Below, piece after piece: positions 43,018 through 51,364 of a stretch of DNA of 64,000 nt. The first letter of the stretch is position 1, and every line of letters begins with the position of its first letter. The translations under genes and the position numbers were made by a program. Source of the DNA: Prolixibacteraceae bacterium (GTDB lineage: Bacteria; Bacteroidota; Bacteroidia; Bacteroidales; Prolixibacteraceae); the NCBI GenBank assembly GCA_019459525.1, contig JAIBEY010000066.1, positions 1 to 64,000 of the forward strand, in the 5' to 3' direction. The notes below the pieces were generated by a model, which worked only from the letters and a program-made list of their open reading frames with translations, was not told where the DNA came from and ran no database searches.

Positions 43018-43533
43018 TTATTTTTCATATATTTCTGATGCTCCGTTGGCCTCAAACAACCTGGTTATTTCAGGTTTACCCACTCCCATTTTTTCCTGAT
43101 CGAGCAGAATAATAAATTTGTCATCGGTAGCACGTACATCAATAATTACAGCATTTTTCCCGGGGAAAATCTTTGCTCTTGCTGAAAACGTGAAAAGAGT
43201 TAAAATGGTAATGGTGAGAATTGTGGCTACAATGGTTACCACAATAAACGAAGGAAACGTGTTGAAAGGTTTTCCGCCAAACAACAATGGCCAATCAATT
43301 ACCGCAGCGTAATACATGCCCCCAATGAGCATAACCACTGCAAACAATCCATAAAAAAATGCTGCTGTGGTAATGTTTGTTTTATTTTTCATTCCATGCA
43401 ATATTTCATGAATCGGATAGGGTGTATAAACTTCTTCGATGACGACCCCTTTCTGCAACGCTTTCTCAAAGGCATCAATCAGCGTATGTTCGTCATTAAA
43501 AACACCGACTAAATATTTCTTATTCGTAATCAT
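43018..43533 (-). CDS. actD: Alternative complex III subunit ActD (DUF3341)
   Basis: 171 residues. KYLVGVFNDEHTLIDAFEKA and VEEVYTPYPIHEI are the DUF3341 signature; two transmembrane helices follow (FFYGLFAVVMLIGGMYYAAV, and FIVVTIVATILTITILTLF). ActD is a membrane subunit with no cofactor that holds the complex together. Its start overlaps the end of actC by 14 nt. Confidence 0.92.
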   Translation of the reverse strand: MITNKKYLVGVFNDEHTLIDAFEKALQKGVVIEEVYTPYPIHEILHGMKNKTNITTAAFFYGLFAVVMLIGGMYYAAVIDWPLLFGGKPFNTFPSFIVVTIVATILTITILTLFTFSARAKIFPGKNAVIIDVRATDDKFIILLDQEKMGVGKPEITRLFEANGASEIYEK

Positions 43534-44914
43534 GGTGGTGTCCGGGTTTTAGGTGATCGGTTTGTTGCGTGTTATATTTTGAAATCATTTTTACTTCACT
43601 GATCGCAATCTGCGGAATGTAGCGGAAGAACAACAATACCCCGGCAGAGAACATTCCGATGGTCCCCACAAAGAAGCCAATTTCGACCAGAGTTGGTGAA
43701 TAATCTGCCCAGTTAGCCGGAAGGTAATTCTTCGATAAAGAGGTTACTACAATATTGAACCGTTCGAACCACATTCCAAGATTAATCAGCAAAGAAATAA
43801 TGAAAACAACCCAAAGGTTACGGCGGATTTTTCTCGACCAGAATAACTGAGGTAAAATAGCATTAAAGATAAACATGCCCCAAAACTGTATCGCATACTC
43901 GCCGGTAATACGGTTTTTAAAGAACGTGAACATCTCATATTCGGAACCTGAATACCATGCAATGAATATTTCGGTAATATAAGCTGTCCCCATGATCAGC
44001 GAAATGAAGACCAACACCCGGCAAACCGCGTCAACATGATTTTCAGTGATAAAATCGCCCATGTTATACAATTTTTTCATCAGTGTTACCAAGGTTAAAA
44101 CCATGGCAAATCCGGAGAAAATAGCCCCAACCACAAAGTATGGAGGGAATAAAGTGGTATGCCAGCCTGGCTCTACAGAAACAGCGAAGTCGGTGGATAC
44201 GATGGAGTGAACCGAGACAACCAAAACAGCGGCGATTCCTCCCAATACAAAAGCTAAACCTTCATAACGCAACCACTCTTTCGAGGAGCCTGTCCATCCA
44301 AAGGCAAAGAATCCGTAAACTGCTTTTTTAATTTTCGATTTGGTCGTATCGCGAATCGTTGCAAAATCAGGAACCATGCCGAAATACCAAAAACTGGCAG
44401 AGATGAGCAGGTAGGCTGAAATAGCCACAAAGTCCCAAAACAATGGGGAGTTAAAATTCACCCAAAGTGGGCCGCGCGTATTCGGATACGGGAAAACGAA
44501 GAAAAACAACCATGGGCGCCCCATGTGCATCAACGGGAACAATGCCGCACAAAATACCGCAACAACAGTCATTGCTTCAGCCGCACGGTTAATGGCTGTT
44601 CTCCATTTCTGACGTAAAATCAGCAGGAAAATGGAAAATGCAGTTCCGGCATGTCCGATACCGATCCACCAAACAAAGTTAATGATGGCCCATCCCCATC
44701 CTACCGTATTGTTAACGCCCCAAGATCCAACTCCCTGAGTCAGGGTTATATAAATACTATGGGCACCCCAGGCAAACATCACCAAACTAACCCCCATGGC
44801 AATATACCACCATTTGGGTGTTTGAGCATCAATAGGTGCCAGAATTTCCTGCGAGATCTGACTGAGCGACTTCTCTCCGTCAATTAATTTTCCTCGTACA
44901 TCCGTTTTATACAT
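43520..44914 (-). CDS. actC: Alternative complex III subunit ActC (NrfD/PsrC family)
   Basis: 464 residues with ten transmembrane segments of the NrfD/PsrC family (WAIINFVWWIGIGHAGTAFS and LFPLMHMGRPWLFFFVFPYP with the quinol-pocket His and Asp/Arg region). ActC is the main quinol-binding subunit. It is separated from actB by 117 nt that carry repeat copy D, whose downstream hexamer ATGAAA ends 11 nt before the actC start codon. Confidence 0.93.
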   Translation of the reverse strand: MYKTDVRGKLIDGEKSLSQISQEILAPIDAQTPKWWYIAMGVSLVMFAWGAHSIYITLTQGVGSWGVNNTVGWGWAIINFVWWIGIGHAGTAFSIFLLILRQKWRTAINRAAEAMTVVAVFCAALFPLMHMGRPWLFFFVFPYPNTRGPLWVNFNSPLFWDFVAISAYLLISASFWYFGMVPDFATIRDTTKSKIKKAVYGFFAFGWTGSSKEWLRYEGLAFVLGGIAAVLVVSVHSIVSTDFAVSVEPGWHTTLFPPYFVVGAIFSGFAMVLTLVTLMKKLYNMGDFITENHVDAVCRVLVFISLIMGTAYITEIFIAWYSGSEYEMFTFFKNRITGEYAIQFWGMFIFNAILPQLFWSRKIRRNLWVVFIISLLINLGMWFERFNIVVTSLSKNYLPANWADYSPTLVEIGFFVGTIGMFSAGVLLFFRYIPQIAISEVKMISKYNTQQTDHLKPGHHHDYE

Positions 44915-44925
44915 AGTCCAATCTA

Positions 44926-45020
44926 TTTCATCTGATTATTATCTATTTTTTCAATTGCCAGATGGAACTCGCCAACAACCTTTCTCTTGATAAAGAAGCA
45001 AATCTCAAGGCGAGTTTCAT
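44926..45020 (-). repeat. Dispersed ATGAAA-bounded element, copy D, inside the act operon
   Basis: A 95-bp unit on the minus strand bounded by ATGAAA (45020-45015 and 44931-44926), between actB and actC. It shares TTCAATTGCCAGATGGAACT with copy B, and the GCGAGTTTCAT edge with the family. Confidence 0.75.
44943..45020 (-). CDS. Repeat-borne peptide frame (25 codons), copy D
   Basis: Minus-strand frame beginning MKLALRFASLSRERLLA and ending SSIWQLKK. It starts 11 nt after the actB stop codon, so it could be translated as a tiny cistron of the act mRNA. It shares MKxAxR and SSIWQLK with copy B. No known family. Confidence 0.3.
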   Translation of the reverse strand: MKLALRFASLSRERLLASSIWQLKK

Positions 45021-45031
45021 TTGATTGATGA

Positions 45032-47977
45032 TCATGCCTTTGTATTCCTCACTTTAGTCAGGTAACCAACTGACGGCAAAGTGTGCAATTCTTCCAGCAA
45101 ATGGTAATTGCGCTGGTCTTTAAACAGCTTCGAAATGCGGCTTTCAGGATTCTCCAGATCACCAAAAACAATGGCATTTCCGGGGCACGACTGCGAACAG
45201 GCCGTTTTGATTTCACCCTCAGCAATTGGTCGTCCTTCGAGTTTGGCCAACTGTTTTTTCTCCTGAATACGCTGTACACACATCGAGCATTTTTCAACCA
45301 CCCCGCGCGAACGGACAGTTACATCCGGGTTCAATACCATGCGTCCCAAGTCACTGTTCGATGCAAAATCGAACTTATCGTTTTTCACATACTGAAACCA
45401 GTTGAAGCGACGAACGCGGTACGGACAGTTGTTGATGCAGTATTTGGTCCCTACGCAGCGGTTGTATGCCATCTGGTTGAGGCCTTCCTCGCTGTGAGGT
45501 GTGGCAGCCACCGGACACACATTTTCGCAAGGCGCGTTTCCGCAGTGCTGACACATCACCGGCTGGAACGAAACTTTCGGGTTCTCCGGATTTTCAGAAT
45601 AATACCGGTCGATCCGGATCCAATGCATGATTCTTCTATTGCGGACCTGCTCTTTTCCGATCACCTGAATATTGTTTTCGGCCTGGCAAGCTACCGCGCA
45701 GTTTCCGCATCCGGTGCAGGAATTCAAATCGATAGCCATTCCCCAGTGATGCCCGTTATATACCGGAGCTTCATATAATGTTACTGATTTCGATTCGTGT
45801 TCGGCTTTCAACTCGTTACCTGAAACAGGATTTTTGATATAGTTATCTAATGTTGTCTCCCGAACAATCGGTCGGCCTTCCATCGAGTAATGGGTTTGCG
45901 AAATGGCCAACTCAAAAACTTTTCCGGCAACTTTTTCAACTTTTGCTGAAGTGAGGAAATATTGCCGTGTCCCATTTTCAATTCCGATGTATGGATACAG
46001 ATTTGTCCCAGTCTGATCGCCTACTTTTCCGGCAATTTCGCGACCGTAACCCAGCGCAACCGAAATGGTATCTTTGGCTTGTCCGGGCTGAACGAATACA
46101 GGCAATTCGATGCCGTTTATGCTGATGACATCTTCATTTTTCAGCCCGTTTTCGGTAGCGTAAGCAACCGGAATAGCCGCAAAATTGTCCCAGCTTATTT
46201 TAGCAACCGGATCGGGTAATTCCTGCAACCACGGATTGTTGGCATATTTCCCGTTACCTATGGCTACACTTTCGTAAAGGGCAACTTCAATTCCTGAAAC
46301 AGCACCTTTTATCTGGCTTGCTGCCTGAGAAATTCCGTCAGAAGAATACGTTAATTTTGATTCCTGAGCGGTTTCGAAAACACCGTTTTGAAGTGCAGTA
46401 TTCCAGAAATGGCGGAAATCGGTTGTATTTTTTTGCTTCGGGAATTGAGTTTCTTTCCAGAAGTTTTTGATGTAATCGCGGTAATTGACATCAGCCCCAG
46501 TCCATTTCAGCAAGGTCGCCTGAGCCTGACGGCTGTTAAAAATTGGAGCTATTACTGGTTGTGAAAGACTGTAAATACCTGCTTTGGGTTCCAAATCGTT
46601 CCAGCTTTCCAGCAAATTACTTTCGGGCAAAACGTATTGACAAAGTGCGGTTGTTTCATCAGGCCTTTCCGATAAAGAAATGCTCAGTCCAGTTTTTTTG
46701 ATGGCTTCAGCAAACTCTTTTCCTTTCGGATGGTCGTAAACCGGATTGGCATTCCAAACCAGTAAAGCTTTTACATTGCCAGCTTTCAAATCAGAAAGCA
46801 AACGATCTGTATCTCCATCGATTCCCTGTTTCGTCATTAAGGAATTTTCCAGGCCAATAGTTTGTCCGTAATTGCCCAGCAACTGGTTAATTCCGTTTAC
46901 AAGCAATTGGATATTCACATCGTTACTTCCGGAGATCACGATGCTCTGTTTTTCATTTTCGAGCAAATCATTCGCCAAATCACTCACATCAACCGACGAA
47001 GGTGCGCCGGAAAGTAGCTGTCCGGATTTGGCTGTGGCGATAGCGTTATAAAGTGCCAGTACAATGGCACCTTCTTCCGAAGGTTTGATTGGGAAACGAA
47101 CATCGGCATTCGAGCCACTCAAGGTCAAGCCCGACTCAAACTGATAATGGCGAAGCATTTCTTTCCGACCATCCTGTAACTGTCGGGCAGCAGTGTATCC
47201 TTTGGTATATTCAACCGTTGAGAGCCAGCTTCCGAGGAAATCGGCACCAAAGCTCACAACCACTTTTGCTTGTTTAAAACGATAATCAGGAATAAAAGCC
47301 GTTCCGAAACTCATTCTGTTCGCTTCCAGAATTCCGGAAGCCGAAACCGGATCGTATTGAATCCACTCGGTATTGGTCTGTTTTTCAGCAAATTTCTGAA
47401 TGATTTCTTTGGTCGAAGGAGAAATAACAGTAGAACTTAACAGAACCACTTTCCCACCCTGAGAATTTAATGCCGCAAGCTGAGCGACAATCTCTTCATC
47501 GGCCTTCTCCCAGGTTATTTCCTGTCCGTTTTTCAAAGGTCCTTTAAAACGTGCATCGTCATACAAATTCAAAACAGAAGCCTGCATTCGGGCGCTGGTT
47601 CCTCCCTGTGAAATGGAACTCAATTCGTTTCCTTCGATTTTGATTGGCCTTCCGTCGCGTACTTTTACAATGATACTTCCATATTCATTTCCTTCGAAAT
47701 AGGAAGAAGCGTAATAATTGGCAGTTCCGGGATTAATTTCATCAGGCTTAACCAAATAGGGAATTGCTTTATCAACAGGTCTTTTGCAACTGGCAACAAT
47801 TGAAGCGGCAGCAATGCCGAAACCAAATGTTTTCAAAAAATCGCGTCGCGATGCGGCATTCAGCGCAGTATCGCCCCTCATCAGCATGCTCTTTTGTTTG
47901 GCCTCTTCACGCACCTCATCACGGCGTAATTCTTTTGGATTGGCAAGTTCTTCTATACTTCTCCAGTATGTCTTCAT
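45032..47977 (-). CDS. actB: Alternative complex III subunit ActB (molybdopterin-oxidoreductase-like iron-sulfur protein)
   Basis: 981 residues. The N terminus has a Tat-like signal (SRRDFLKTFGFGIAAASIVA). The first two thirds resemble a molybdopterin oxidoreductase domain that in known alternative complex III lacks molybdenum. The C-terminal third carries ferredoxin clusters: CTGCGNCAVAC, CQHCGNAPCENVCPV, CVGTKYCINNCPYR, CSMCVQR and CSQSCPG, which bind three 4Fe-4S and one 3Fe-4S centres. ATG 47977 (MKTYWRSIEELANP) is the family start. It follows actA by 50 nt; that gap contains a CAAGTTTC repeat tract. Confidence 0.95.
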   Translation of the reverse strand: MKTYWRSIEELANPKELRRDEVREEAKQKSMLMRGDTALNAASRRDFLKTFGFGIAAASIVASCKRPVDKAIPYLVKPDEINPGTANYYASSYFEGNEYGSIIVKVRDGRPIKIEGNELSSISQGGTSARMQASVLNLYDDARFKGPLKNGQEITWEKADEEIVAQLAALNSQGGKVVLLSSTVISPSTKEIIQKFAEKQTNTEWIQYDPVSASGILEANRMSFGTAFIPDYRFKQAKVVVSFGADFLGSWLSTVEYTKGYTAARQLQDGRKEMLRHYQFESGLTLSGSNADVRFPIKPSEEGAIVLALYNAIATAKSGQLLSGAPSSVDVSDLANDLLENEKQSIVISGSNDVNIQLLVNGINQLLGNYGQTIGLENSLMTKQGIDGDTDRLLSDLKAGNVKALLVWNANPVYDHPKGKEFAEAIKKTGLSISLSERPDETTALCQYVLPESNLLESWNDLEPKAGIYSLSQPVIAPIFNSRQAQATLLKWTGADVNYRDYIKNFWKETQFPKQKNTTDFRHFWNTALQNGVFETAQESKLTYSSDGISQAASQIKGAVSGIEVALYESVAIGNGKYANNPWLQELPDPVAKISWDNFAAIPVAYATENGLKNEDVISINGIELPVFVQPGQAKDTISVALGYGREIAGKVGDQTGTNLYPYIGIENGTRQYFLTSAKVEKVAGKVFELAISQTHYSMEGRPIVRETTLDNYIKNPVSGNELKAEHESKSVTLYEAPVYNGHHWGMAIDLNSCTGCGNCAVACQAENNIQVIGKEQVRNRRIMHWIRIDRYYSENPENPKVSFQPVMCQHCGNAPCENVCPVAATPHSEEGLNQMAYNRCVGTKYCINNCPYRVRRFNWFQYVKNDKFDFASNSDLGRMVLNPDVTVRSRGVVEKCSMCVQRIQEKKQLAKLEGRPIAEGEIKTACSQSCPGNAIVFGDLENPESRISKLFKDQRNYHLLEELHTLPSVGYLTKVRNTKA

Positions 47978-48001
47978 CGACGATATATTTTTTATTTTTT
48001 T

Positions 48002-48026
48002 ACTTGAAACGTGAAACCTGGAACTT
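48002..48026. repeat. CAAGTTTC-type repeat tract in the actA-actB gap
   Basis: ACTTGAAACGTGAAACCTGG and following bases belong to the tract family seen at 24204-24232 and 42386-42416. Confidence 0.55.
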
Positions 48027-48027
48027 T

Positions 48028-49197
48028 TTAATAATGGCAGCGCATACAATCATTTGCCCCAATATTCACGGCACGAATGGTATCAATTCCGCCACCTTTA
48101 AGTTCATCGTGCAGTTTCATATAATTGTCGTAATACGCATTATCCTTGAAATTCACCTTGGTATCGCGGTGGCAATTGATACACCAGCCCATGGACAAAT
48201 CGCTGGTTTGTTTCATGATATCCATTTCTTCTACGGCTCCGTGGCATTGTTTACAATCAACTTTGCCTACCCCAACATGTTGTGCATGGCTGAAAAAGAC
48301 ATGATCCGGAAGATTATGAAGACGTACCCATTCAACCGGTTTTTTGGTTTCATTGGCATCAATCACTTTGGCAATTTCGAATTTTCCTGAATTAGCACCT
48401 TCCCGAACCAAAACGTGGCAATTCATACACAACTCCATCGCCGGAATACCTGCTGATTTACCAAATTCGGCAGTATGGTGACAATATTTACAGTCGATCT
48501 GGTTATCGCCGGCATGTACTTTATGCGAAAATTTGATCGGTTGATCCGGAGCATAATTTTGTGAGCGTCCGAGGTTAATAGCCGCATCAGCAACCATTTT
48601 AACCTGAACGACCAATGCAACGATAAGAATGAGGACGGTAACAAAGCGGTATTTAATTTTATGGAAGAAAATAAGATCGAGTAACGCGAATGTCATTAAC
48701 AAACCCAGCAAAAGAAAAATAACAATCTGGTTGATGGTCGGACCGGTTGAAGGAGGACCGGTTACTGCAAGATCATCCAGGTAAAGTTTAACTTTTTTGA
48801 GATCCTCTTCCTCGATTTTGAAATCTTTATGGGAAGCTTCCATCTTCTTTCCGTTGGGCTGCATGACAGCACTCTGGAATTCAGCAAAATCCTTTCCTTT
48901 AAATTTCTGTGCAATGTCCATCGCCGAGGGGTTCCAGTTCAAGGTATCGGAATGAGTCAATATGTGACAGGAAACACACGATTCGAATTTACGATCGGTA
49001 GGCAACAGACCTTTAAAAAAACGTTCTCCCCGCTGGATGTCCCCGTGCGAATGATCTTCGGTAAATTCATCGGTCTCATCTTCAACTGAAGATGCCGATA
49101 GCGGAATTGTATTGAAGATCAATAAGGATAATAACAATAAAAAAATAAAAGCTTTCAAACGCAAAAAGAAATGACGGAGAAGATAAGATTTTCTCAT
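48028..49197 (-). CDS. actA: Alternative complex III subunit ActA (multihaem cytochrome c)
   Basis: 389 residues from ATG 49197, which gives a signal-anchor (FLRLKAFIFLLLLSLLIFNT). Six CxxCH haem motifs can be counted: CVSCH before the second transmembrane segment, then CKYCH, CMNCH, CKQCH, CINCH and CMRCH at the very C terminus. The last five correspond to the pentahaem domain described for ActA; the first is additional. The second transmembrane region is IVIFLLLGLLMTFALLDLIFF. ActA relays electrons within the complex in the periplasm. It is the first gene of the operon. Confidence 0.92.
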   Translation of the reverse strand: MRKSYLLRHFFLRLKAFIFLLLLSLLIFNTIPLSASSVEDETDEFTEDHSHGDIQRGERFFKGLLPTDRKFESCVSCHILTHSDTLNWNPSAMDIAQKFKGKDFAEFQSAVMQPNGKKMEASHKDFKIEEEDLKKVKLYLDDLAVTGPPSTGPTINQIVIFLLLGLLMTFALLDLIFFHKIKYRFVTVLILIVALVVQVKMVADAAINLGRSQNYAPDQPIKFSHKVHAGDNQIDCKYCHHTAEFGKSAGIPAMELCMNCHVLVREGANSGKFEIAKVIDANETKKPVEWVRLHNLPDHVFFSHAQHVGVGKVDCKQCHGAVEEMDIMKQTSDLSMGWCINCHRDTKVNFKDNAYYDNYMKLHDELKGGGIDTIRAVNIGANDCMRCHY

Positions 49198-49710
49198 TCC
49201 AACAGGTTTAGTATTTAATGTATGATGAAACCATTTTTTCAAACTACCCAGATTAAACAATCAAATGCAGTAATGGTTTCTACCTTTAAATATAAAAAAA
49301 TAAGAGACAGGTAACTTAAAGGAATACGAACAAATGTTGAATAAATGGAAATAAGATTAATTCATTGACATTTAAGCCCATTTCTGAATAACAAAACATG
49401 CAATAATTAGACTAAATAAATCGATTCATATTTTAATTAGATAAATTCGATGATATTTTTTCCAATACCTTCAACGCATGCATGAACATCCGCCTTATTA
49501 TCGGAACATATCAGCAACCTTGAATGTTTGAATTTAGGACAGACGAACCGTTGGATTCAAAATTCAGGTGTCTTGGATGAAAGTTTTATGTCAAATATTA
49601 AATTTGTAATTAATTATAGCGACACAAAACTATTTTTTAGTTTGCCTCGCATTGCCCGTATAATATATTATTATCTTTAGTGCAGTTCATCAGATAAAGT
49701 TCAATTCTGT
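49198..49710. other. AT-rich divergent intergenic region between actA and the LytTR genes
   Basis: 513 bp without a convincing gene. Weak promoter-like elements only: TAGTTTG on the minus strand (49246-49240) toward actA, and TATCTTTA on the plus strand (49672-49679) toward the 49711 gene. It must carry the act operon promoter, but no clear consensus is seen. Confidence 0.5.
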
Positions 49711-50463
49711 ATGTTGAAACAAAGAATTTCTGTATTAATTGTCGATAGCGAATTGATATCGCTTAAACATACGATTTCCCTACTTGAAAAAAACGCTTCG
49801 GTTTCCAGAATCGACTCGGCAGAAGATACCGACTTGGCTCTACCTAAAATTTTAGATTCCTCACCCGATCTTATTCTGTTGGAATACCCACCAATAGGAA
49901 AAACAGGGAAAGAATTCATCAAATTCATTAAAACCAAACAACCGGAACCTACTATTGTATTTGTTTCAAAATCAAAAGATAATGCAGCAAATGCCATTCG
50001 CGAAGGGGTTTTCAATTACCTTTTAAAACCCATTGTACGCGAGGAGCTTGAAGAAATTATTGAGAAAACGCTGCATATTCAAACCAGTAATGTCCGGACC
50101 AGAATCAACCAGATTATTGAAAACGCAGTAGAAGACACCAAATTACAGCTTCAGACGGTAAGGGGCTATATTTTTATTGACACCGACGAAATCCTTTATT
50201 GCAAAGCCGATGGCGTTTATACCGAAATTTTTCTCACCAAAAACAGGAAAGAGGTTTGTTATTTATTCCTTGCCAAAGTAGGTACGATGCTACAGCCGCA
50301 AAATTTCTTGCGGATAAGCCGATCCTACTTAATCAACATGAAATATATCCGCAAAATCATCCGAAGCAACAATACCATCATCCTGAGCTCCGATGGCCAG
50401 GAATACGAGATTAAAGGTGCAAGACAGCAAATCAAACTACTGACAAAATTTAGTACAGAATAA
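49711..50463 (+). CDS. LytTR regulator with degenerate receiver domain
   Basis: 250 residues. The N-terminal 120 residues have the receiver fold, but the phosphoacceptor position reads LILLEYPPIGKTG, so Asp is replaced by Glu58, and the acidic pair is reduced (VDSE, residues 11-14); Lys106 is kept. The C-terminal LytTR domain is intact (YIFIDTDEILYCKADGVYT, FLRISRSYLINMKYI). It is probably phosphorylation-independent or a phosphomimetic. It is cotranscribed with the canonical regulator 8 nt downstream. Confidence 0.88.
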   Translation: MLKQRISVLIVDSELISLKHTISLLEKNASVSRIDSAEDTDLALPKILDSSPDLILLEYPPIGKTGKEFIKFIKTKQPEPTIVFVSKSKDNAANAIREGVFNYLLKPIVREELEEIIEKTLHIQTSNVRTRINQIIENAVEDTKLQLQTVRGYIFIDTDEILYCKADGVYTEIFLTKNRKEVCYLFLAKVGTMLQPQNFLRISRSYLINMKYIRKIIRSNNTIILSSDGQEYEIKGARQQIKLLTKFSTE

Positions 50464-50471
50464 TCAAGATC

Positions 50472-51245
50472 ATGGAGTTAACAAACATTTCTGCAATAAT
50501 TATTGACGATGAACCGGAAGCAATTAATTTGCTCGAGATGTATCTGCGAATTTTTCCATACATTAAAATTACCGGGAAAGAAACGATTGCCGCCAAAGGG
50601 CTCGAACTGGCTAAGGAAACATTACCGGAACTGGTGTTCTTAGATATTGATATGCCCGACATGAACGGATTGCAGGTTGCCGACAAGATTCAGTCCGAAA
50701 ATTTTTATTCGGAAATAGTATTTACAACAGCCCATTCGCAGTATGCCTACGAAGCATTAGGAGTTGAACCACTCGATTTTCTGACCAAGCCATTTTGCAT
50801 CGCAGATATTGAAACAGTCATGCAAAAATTCAGGGTAAAAGCTGAAAAGAAAAAATATGAGCAGAAAGCAGATAGCTTTATCCATGCTCAATCGACTATC
50901 CCGAAGATGAAACTCCCAACTTTTCAGGGAGTATTAGTCATTGATATTAAAGATATTGTATTCATGAAATCGAAAGCAAATAATTGCGACATTTATTTGC
51001 TCGACGGCTCACTCGAAACCATTACCAGGAACATGAATACGGTAATCGGGATGCTTAATTCCCCGTCATTTTTCAGGATCAATAGAGCCACCTGCATCAA
51101 CCTCAATTACCTGAAGCGGGTTGATAAAAAAAACCTCAAATGCTACATCGAATATAGAGATACACATCAGGAAGAAGAAATCACAAAAAGCCAGATGATT
51201 CATTTTGAGAAGTTGGATTTATTCCCAACCTTTCCGAATAGTTAA
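50472..51245 (+). CDS. LytTR response regulator (canonical)
   Basis: 257 residues. The receiver has Asp12/Asp13 (IIIDDEPEA), phosphoacceptor Asp58 in VFLDIDMPDMNG, Thr in FTTAHSQ and Lys in FLTKPF; the C-terminal LytTR domain shows FFRINRATCINLNYLK. It follows the degenerate regulator by 8 nt. No histidine kinase is adjacent, so both are orphans of kinase partners. A terminator follows. Confidence 0.92.
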   Translation: MELTNISAIIIDDEPEAINLLEMYLRIFPYIKITGKETIAAKGLELAKETLPELVFLDIDMPDMNGLQVADKIQSENFYSEIVFTTAHSQYAYEALGVEPLDFLTKPFCIADIETVMQKFRVKAEKKKYEQKADSFIHAQSTIPKMKLPTFQGVLVIDIKDIVFMKSKANNCDIYLLDGSLETITRNMNTVIGMLNSPSFFRINRATCINLNYLKRVDKKNLKCYIEYRDTHQEEEITKSQMIHFEKLDLFPTFPNS

Positions 51246-51298
51246 CAGAACGGCTAAAGCCGAAAAGCAACTCGTACAGCTTTGCCTTATTCAAAACA

Positions 51299-51345
51299 AA
51301 AAAAGCAGACTTCCTGTTGATTATCTCACCTGAAGCCTGCTTTTT
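51299..51345. terminator. Terminator between the LytTR pair and lon
   Basis: AAAAAGCAG-a-CTTC pairs with GAAG-c-CTGCTTTTT around an 18-nt loop (one internal mismatch), with T on the plus strand and also on the minus strand. It serves convergent genes. Confidence 0.65.
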
Positions 51346-51364
51346 GTATCAATACGATTTCAAT

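Noticed and set aside
45083-45778. Plus-strand frame of 231 codons within actB
   Set aside because: It is the mirror of a cysteine-rich ferredoxin region in actB and has no independent motif.
45032-47977. Active molybdoenzyme reading of ActB
   Set aside because: The gene sits among actA, actC-F; in known alternative complex III this domain has no molybdenum cofactor, so it is not annotated as a reductase.
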